From assembly GCA_022013235.1 (NCBI GenBank), contig JAKLQR010000135.1, forward strand, positions 1 through 9,579: 9,579 bases of DNA, read 5' to 3'. This document shows positions 5,330 through 9,579 of this stretch, in pieces. The first letter of the stretch is position 1; each line of letters starts with the position of its first letter. The notes under the pieces are model-generated. The model did no database searches and was not told the DNA's origin. It saw nothing but the letters and a program-made list of their open reading frames with translations. A program made the position numbers and the translations under genes. The DNA is from Thermodesulfovibrionales bacterium (GTDB lineage Bacteria; Nitrospirota; Thermodesulfovibrionia; Thermodesulfovibrionales; SM23-35).

Positions 5330-7633
5330 TTAATTGCGAAACAGCGTATTCGATCCTTTCCTTCTCAGAAGATACACGATGATGAGAGGAAGAACCAGCA
5401 CAAGGGTATCTGCTATCGCTGTCTGAGGGGAACCGGCGCCCCCGATGGCACACCCGCCGCCGCCACCACCGTTGCCGGAGGAAGATTTCCGCGTTGTTGC
5501 CTGTGCCTCATTCGAATACGCCGAATAACCGGATGCGTTATACGCGCGCACGCGATAAAAATAAGTCGTAGACGGACTCAAGCCGGTGTCACTGTAACTC
5601 GTACTGTTCATTCCTGTCTGTGCGATTTCAGCGAATATCCCGCTTTCCCCTGTCTTTCTCTCTATGCTGAAGCCGGTTTCAGAGGAAACATCCGTCCAGG
5701 AAAGACCGATGCGGCTTGATGAAACAGCAGTTGCTGCAAGATTTGACGGGGCAGCGGGGGCCATGCCTGTTAACGCTGCAAAGACATTCAGCCTCCCCCC
5801 TGAAACCGAGGTCCCGGCGAGGGAAGCCTTTTTATCCGCGCTGTTCAGGAGAATATTTTTCACATCCGAGTATGCGAATGAAGGATTCGCAGACAAGACC
5901 AGTCCTGCGGCGCCGCTCACATACGGAGCAGCAAGAGAGGTGCCGTTCCACCCCTGCGATTCATAGGAATAACTGCCTATACTCAGCGGCTGCCTCTGCA
6001 CAGTAACGTCATCAATATACACACCCTCCTGCTGGAGTACTCCGTCTGATTCGAGACCAAAACCGATGTAGAACCTGTCATAGAGATCGCCTGCTTCCGT
6101 GATTAAGTCGGTAGAAATCGGGATAAAAGTGCCTCCTGTATCTCCGTCTGTCCAGGCAACGGTTTCCCATGATTTGCCGTCCGGAGAGTAATTGAACTGG
6201 AAATAATCGAGGGTAGATGAATCAATATACCCCCTCCAGACACAGGACAAGATATAACGGTTATTTTTCACGGATGGCAGGGAGGTCAGATACCCTGCCC
6301 AGGAATTTGTATTTGGCAGATAGGTTCCTCCCGGGCTGTCCTCAAGGCTGTTCGTTCCGTTCACCCCGGTGCCCGGTGTTACCGCCCAGGATGCATTCAC
6401 TCCACCCTGACCCCATCCGAGCAGCGGGAGAGGACCTGACGCACCGTCAAAATTCTCACTGTAGACGGTAACCGGCGCACCTGCAGAAATGACTGGGACG
6501 GTGCTGTAGATCCCCACTCCAGGAGCAGCCAGATCAACAGATGTCGCTCCATAGTTCGAAAAATACGCGAGGTTATCCATGCTGTCGGAAGCAGCAACCG
6601 ATATGATATTGTCGAGGGTAAATCCTGAAGGATAGAATGGAGCAAAATCATTGTTCTGCGCCTCATTCCCGGCAGCGGCAATAAAGAGCACCCCTTTGGA
6701 TCGTGCATAGTTGATAGCATTATAAAGAGTATTTGAGTAATCGTAACCACCCCAGCTTGCATTGATAATCCGGGCTCCATTGTCGGCAGCATAGATAATT
6801 GCCATGGCTGCATTCGCCACATCACCTGACCCGCTCACCCCTAAAAAACGGAGCGCCATGATTCTGGCCGACCACATGACGCCGGACCCGCCAGCCCCAT
6901 TATTGCCCTGTGATGCGATAATACCCGCGACATGAGTCCCGTGCGAGTCCAGGTCCTCAGGATACCCGTCATTATCGATGAAATCCCATCCATAGACGTC
7001 ATCGACATATCCGTTCCCGTCGTCATCTATGCCGTTAGCCGGGATTTCTTTCGTATTCTGCCAGACATTTGCTGCAAGGTCCGGATGGCCATCTGCCACT
7101 CCTGTATCGATTACGGCGATGAGAATATCGTTTGAACCGGTGATGATGTCCCATGCTTCCGGAGCATCGATATCCGCATCAACACTCCCGCCGGTCTGTC
7201 CGGTATTGGAGAGCCCCCACTCCTGAGCGAATCCGGGGTCATTCGGGATGACCGCCTTTCTCACAATATAGTTTGGTTCTGCATATTCAACATCGGCATT
7301 CGATCGATAAGAGGCAAGCGTCTCTTGAAGGTCCATGACATCAGACAACAGAATCCGTTGTACTCCGATATGCTTCAGTTCCCGGACAGTTGCCGCACCC
7401 ATTGCGTGATTAAGCGTGTTTATTGTGTGGCTTAGAGTTCCGGTTTTGAATTTCACGAGAATTTCTCCGGGGAGATACCGGGGCAACTGTAACGCCATCC
7501 CGGCGGGAGGACCTCCCTGTGTGTGTACAGCGACAGAATCAGAATTCGTTGTGTTTTCAGTGATCCGGGGTTGTCCTTCAGCGCCGCACCCTGTAAGCGC
7601 CAGAACAAGAACCATGTAAATGAAATATCTCAT
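5330..7633 (-). CDS. Subtilisin-like S8 serine protease with lipobox, FnIII domain and JDVT-CTERM-like sorting tail
   Basis: This is a 767-aa secreted peptidase. In order: a lipoprotein-type signal with lipobox LTGC (Cys16); a propeptide-like region (about 53-126); and an S8 catalytic domain with Asp176 (AVIDTG), His231 (SHGTHVAG), oxyanion Asn323 (AAAGNE) and Ser566 (GTSLAAP). A Ca-binding-like DDDGNGYVDD lies at 203-212. Between Asn323 and Ser566 sits an extra beta-rich domain (about 385-548) resembling MAM/jelly-roll modules. A fibronectin type III domain (about 626-716), a Ser/Gly linker, Cys728 (GGCAIGG), a hydrophobic helix (about 738-756) and basic RRK complete it. The tail fits the invariant-Cys sorting signals cut by CPBP myxosortases; it looks JDVT-CTERM-like, but the Cys-to-ADT spacing may differ from the standard form. 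AGGAGG lies 5 nt before the ATG and overlaps the gspN stop (gap 10 nt), so it is operonic with T2SS genes. Confidence 0.92.
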   Translation of the reverse strand: MRYFIYMVLVLALTGCGAEGQPRITENTTNSDSVAVHTQGGPPAGMALQLPRYLPGEILVKFKTGTLSHTINTLNHAMGAATVRELKHIGVQRILLSDVMDLQETLASYRSNADVEYAEPNYIVRKAVIPNDPGFAQEWGLSNTGQTGGSVDADIDAPEAWDIITGSNDILIAVIDTGVADGHPDLAANVWQNTKEIPANGIDDDGNGYVDDVYGWDFIDNDGYPEDLDSHGTHVAGIIASQGNNGAGGSGVMWSARIMALRFLGVSGSGDVANAAMAIIYAADNGARIINASWGGYDYSNTLYNAINYARSKGVLFIAAAGNEAQNNDFAPFYPSGFTLDNIISVAASDSMDNLAYFSNYGATSVDLAAPGVGIYSTVPVISAGAPVTVYSENFDGASGPLPLLGWGQGGVNASWAVTPGTGVNGTNSLEDSPGGTYLPNTNSWAGYLTSLPSVKNNRYILSCVWRGYIDSSTLDYFQFNYSPDGKSWETVAWTDGDTGGTFIPISTDLITEAGDLYDRFYIGFGLESDGVLQQEGVYIDDVTVQRQPLSIGSYSYESQGWNGTSLAAPYVSGAAGLVLSANPSFAYSDVKNILLNSADKKASLAGTSVSGGRLNVFAALTGMAPAAPSNLAATAVSSSRIGLSWTDVSSETGFSIERKTGESGIFAEIAQTGMNSTSYSDTGLSPSTTYFYRVRAYNASGYSAYSNEAQATTRKSSSGNGGGGGGCAIGGAGSPQTAIADTLVLVLPLIIVYLLRRKGSNTLFRN

Positions 7634-7643
7634 AGTAACCTCC

Positions 7644-8423
7644 TCATAGGGGAAGGTTGCCCTTTACCGGTATTACAAAATAACCGGGAGAAACTTTGTA
7701 TTGCTCAAGTTCCGCGAGCAGAAAGGGGTTTTCCGCAAATGACCTGCCCGGCATGATTTCCATGGCAAGATCCATCACCGCGTTCTGAATTTTACCCTTG
7801 AGTCTCGCGAACACTTCTTCTCCCTCAAATGAAACTGACAGGATGTGTATTGTATCACCTTGTATATCCAGCGCTCCCGTAATAGCACGAAACATATTCA
7901 GGGGCACCCTTCTTCCCGAATACGTAGCAGGTTCAAACCGGGCGTCCCTGGCAGCAAACTCAACATGACCCGCTGCATCGGTTATTGCAACTGTGCCGGA
8001 CAAGGTGCCCTTCCCTGCTAATCCAATTCTTTTCAGAAACACTATCTCGCTGATGCTTACTTTGTTCAGAGAAAAATTCATCTGCTGCGTGTCCTTCGTA
8101 AATTTCATGCTGCCGGAAATAGTGCCTCCGTATACCTCTCCGTCGATCACCCCGCGCAGACTGGACAGGAAGAGACTGGCCGGGTGAATACGGAGGGAGA
8201 TATTATGCAAAGAGATCAGTTCATGGCTGTTCCGCCTCAGGACCGCTGTATCAATATATGTAGTATACAATAACCCTTTCTTCAGCCCATGCAATTCAGC
8301 GTCGATCCTGTGTGCCGAAAGGGAATCTTCAATAATGGCCTGCAGAGTGTTGGGCGAGAAAACGAACCATGGTCCGAAGACAATCAGGACCAGCGCGCAT
8401 ATGAGGATGAGGAAAATCTTCAC
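7644..8423 (-). CDS. gspN: Type II secretion system protein GspN-like
   Basis: The 259-aa protein has an N-terminal membrane anchor (about residues 2-20) followed by a periplasmic region rich in beta strands. These include HNISLRIHPASLFLSSLRGVI (73-93) and a series of short G-x-(I/L)-x-G strands (GEVYGGTISGSMKF). This is characteristic of the T2SS N protein of delta-type bacteria, an AsmA-like fold. It would sit in the inner membrane with GspL/M. The start is GTG (8421-8423), overlapping the gspM stop by 4 nt (GTGA), which implies translational coupling. The downstream S8 protease gene starts 10 nt after its stop. Sequence conservation in this family is low, so the call rests on topology, fold pattern and position after gspM. 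It could alternatively be labelled an AsmA-like hypothetical protein. Confidence 0.75.
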   Translation of the reverse strand: MKIFLILICALVLIVFGPWFVFSPNTLQAIIEDSLSAHRIDAELHGLKKGLLYTTYIDTAVLRRNSHELISLHNISLRIHPASLFLSSLRGVIDGEVYGGTISGSMKFTKDTQQMNFSLNKVSISEIVFLKRIGLAGKGTLSGTVAITDAAGHVEFAARDARFEPATYSGRRVPLNMFRAITGALDIQGDTIHILSVSFEGEEVFARLKGKIQNAVMDLAMEIMPGRSFAENPFLLAELEQYKVSPGYFVIPVKGNLPL

Positions 8424-8923
8424 TTTGTCTTTAAGAAGGAGAGGTCGAGGGAGATATTCATGAGTTCGGGATTCTCAAAAGACTTTTTTATGGTAACCTT
8501 TTTCATGGTAAGTACCATGGGTGCATTCTCGATTCTGTAGAGGATATTCACCATCTCGTTCATGGTCACTTTCTCTATAGAAAGATCGGCATTCTCTTCA
8601 AAGCCGTCCTTAATCTCTTTCTTCCCTGTAGATTTCAGGGTTTTTATCTTGTCTTTCAAGCCCATTGACTGGAAGACTTCATCGACTGCCTGGACAATGC
8701 CCTGAGGGCCTGACAGGCTCTTCCTGCCTTCCACGGAATCCATTCTCTGTTTCAGCGAGAGGTATTCATCTTTCAGCAGAAGCAGCTCGTTCCGTTGTCC
8801 TTTGAGCATGGCGAGTTCTTTTTTCGATAATGAGAGTTGGTGCATTCCGGAGAGGAAGAGAAGAATAACAATAATCAGACCAGCAAAAAAAGCAACGACC
8901 CTTTTGTCTTTTAAAAACGTCAT
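8420..8923 (-). CDS. gspM: Type II secretion system protein GspM-like
   Basis: The 167-aa bitopic protein has a short cytoplasmic N-terminus with basic residues, one membrane helix (about 9-27), a coiled-coil-like charged stretch (about 30-65) with Leu/Lys heptad character, and a C-terminal alpha/beta domain (about 72-167) of the ferredoxin-like type shared by GspM and PilO. Its partner would be GspL, whose gene ends with a 1-nt overlap (TGATG) at its start. AGAGGAAG in the end of gspL serves as ribosome-binding site. In T2SS, GspL and GspM form the inner-membrane platform that links the GspE ATPase to the pseudopilus. The order L-M-N favours GspM over the type IV pilus homologue PilO, although PilO-like assignment is possible from fold alone. 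Confidence 0.78.
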   Translation of the reverse strand: MTFLKDKRVVAFFAGLIIVILLFLSGMHQLSLSKKELAMLKGQRNELLLLKDEYLSLKQRMDSVEGRKSLSGPQGIVQAVDEVFQSMGLKDKIKTLKSTGKKEIKDGFEENADLSIEKVTMNEMVNILYRIENAPMVLTMKKVTIKKSFENPELMNISLDLSFLKTK

Positions 8924-9579
8924 CAGGACTTCCTCTCCCTGGCTGTTATGGTGAACAACATCCTGCCCTGTGCAGATGACTTTGAGTCTGATATGGCAAC
9001 TCCGTCAAAGAGAACATCCAGCTTGTCCTTCATCTTCTGCACATCGCTCAGGGTCGGCGCTTCGCCTTTTAGAATAATATTCTCTCTGTCGATGGTTATC
9101 TCATGGAACACCACGCCCTGTCTGTCAGTATCCGATATCCTGAGGATGGTTGCAAGAGGGCTGATTCCCAGGTAGAGTCCCTCATCGGTTTTCAGTTCTT
9201 TCATATGGGACTTCATCTGATGGAGTTCATTAATGATATTTTTATCTCCGGGGAAAGCTTCCTGATATTTTTTCCTCATATCATTCTTTACTGCTGTAAT
9301 TTCCGAGCGGACAGAGAGAATGTTCAGCAGTATGCCTGCCGCAAAAATAAACGCAACGAATATCGCGAGGAGCGCGGTCCACCTGAGCGACCTCTTTGTC
9401 TTTTCGATTTCACGGGTATACGCAAATTCGTCCCTGCGGAGGTTGACGGTCGGACTTCTCATCTCTTCAATCGCAAGAGATACCCTTTCCTGCTCCTCCA
9501 AACTCACAGGAGCGAGAAGTTTTTCCGACGAAAATTCCCGCATCACTTTGCTCAGCTCAAGCGATGTTACGCAGGCAGG
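8923..9579 (-). CDS. gspL: GspL-like T2SS inner-membrane protein, C-terminal part (5' end outside window)
   Basis: The frame is open to the window end; an internal GTG at 9546 is probably not the true start. The upstream codons read PACVTSLELSK into MREFSS with no stop. The visible part contains a cytoplasmic segment with NLRRDEFAY, the GspL motif that precedes the membrane helix, then that helix (about 55-76 counted from the GTG), a periplasmic coiled-coil-like stretch (EITAVKNDMRKKYQEAF), and a ferredoxin-like C-terminal domain (about 120-205). GspL normally starts with an actin-like cytoplasmic domain that binds the GspE ATPase, and that part would lie outside the window. Gene order followed by GspM- and GspN-like genes supports the call. 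The PilN of a type IV pilus shares the C-terminal fold, but PilN starts shortly before its helix, whereas this frame runs on upstream. Confidence 0.78.
   Translation of the reverse strand, partial: PACVTSLELSKVMREFSSEKLLAPVSLEEQERVSLAIEEMRSPTVNLRRDEFAYTREIEKTKRSLRWTALLAIFVAFIFAAGILLNILSVRSEITAVKNDMRKKYQEAFPGDKNIINELHQMKSHMKELKTDEGLYLGISPLATILRISDTDRQGVVFHEITIDRENIILKGEAPTLSDVQKMKDKLDVLFDGVAISDSKSSAQGRMLFTITARERKS

Noticed and set aside
6397..6825. 142-codon minus-strand frame inside the S8 protease gene.
   Set aside because: Shadow frame within a clear S8 catalytic-domain sequence; composition is not protein-like.
1..9579. CRISPR array, tRNA, rRNA, riboswitch or prophage.
   Set aside because: No regularly spaced direct repeats, cloverleaf-like sequence, rRNA-like stretch or phage gene was recognised. 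The repeats present are inverted and unevenly spaced.

Overview
The window looks like a chromosomal segment of a Gram-negative bacterium, most plausibly Nitrospirota or a Desulfobacterota-like lineage. That placement is inference from three things: general type II secretion (T2SS) genes, a myxosortase-type protein-sorting pair, and intergenic repeats of a style common in such genomes. No rRNA, tRNA, CRISPR array or intact transposase gene was seen.

Layout, left to right. (1) A DUF2207 membrane protein on the plus strand (6-1727), possibly cut at its 5' end. (2) A 134-bp MITE-like inverted-repeat element (1776-1909) and a possible terminator. (3) A block of minus-strand genes: a short NfeD-type OB-fold membrane protein, a RelE-type toxin with its ribbon-helix-helix antitoxin under a palindromic operator/promoter, and aroC (chorismate synthase). 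The aroC gene carries an extra in-frame segment that is itself a palindromic GC-rich repeat. (4) A plus-strand CPBP-family glutamic intramembrane protease of 179 aa, flanked on both sides by paired-hairpin repeats. (5) Convergent to it, a minus-strand operon running gspL (truncated by the window end), gspM, gspN, then a 767-aa subtilisin-like S8 protease. That protease ends in a Gly-rich linker, a Cys, a hydrophobic helix and a basic tail.

The most coherent system is region 4-5. The S8 protease tail fits the invariant-Cys C-terminal sorting signals (JDVT-CTERM-like), and the neighbouring CPBP protease fits the matching myxosortase (MrtJ-like). The T2SS genes lie directly upstream in the same operon as the protease. 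The sequence therefore suggests one locus holding a sorting substrate, its processing enzyme and part of the export machine that would carry it to the cell surface. The protease also has an N-terminal lipobox, so it may be lipid-anchored at both ends or at either one.

A second theme is repeat biology. Three intergenic elements (1811-1884 inside the MITE, 4460-4520 and 5190-5261) share one design: two inverted half-units, each starting TGTCA and folding into its own hairpin around a CTTGT or CTTGA pentaloop. The stems differ between units, but pairing within each hairpin is kept.
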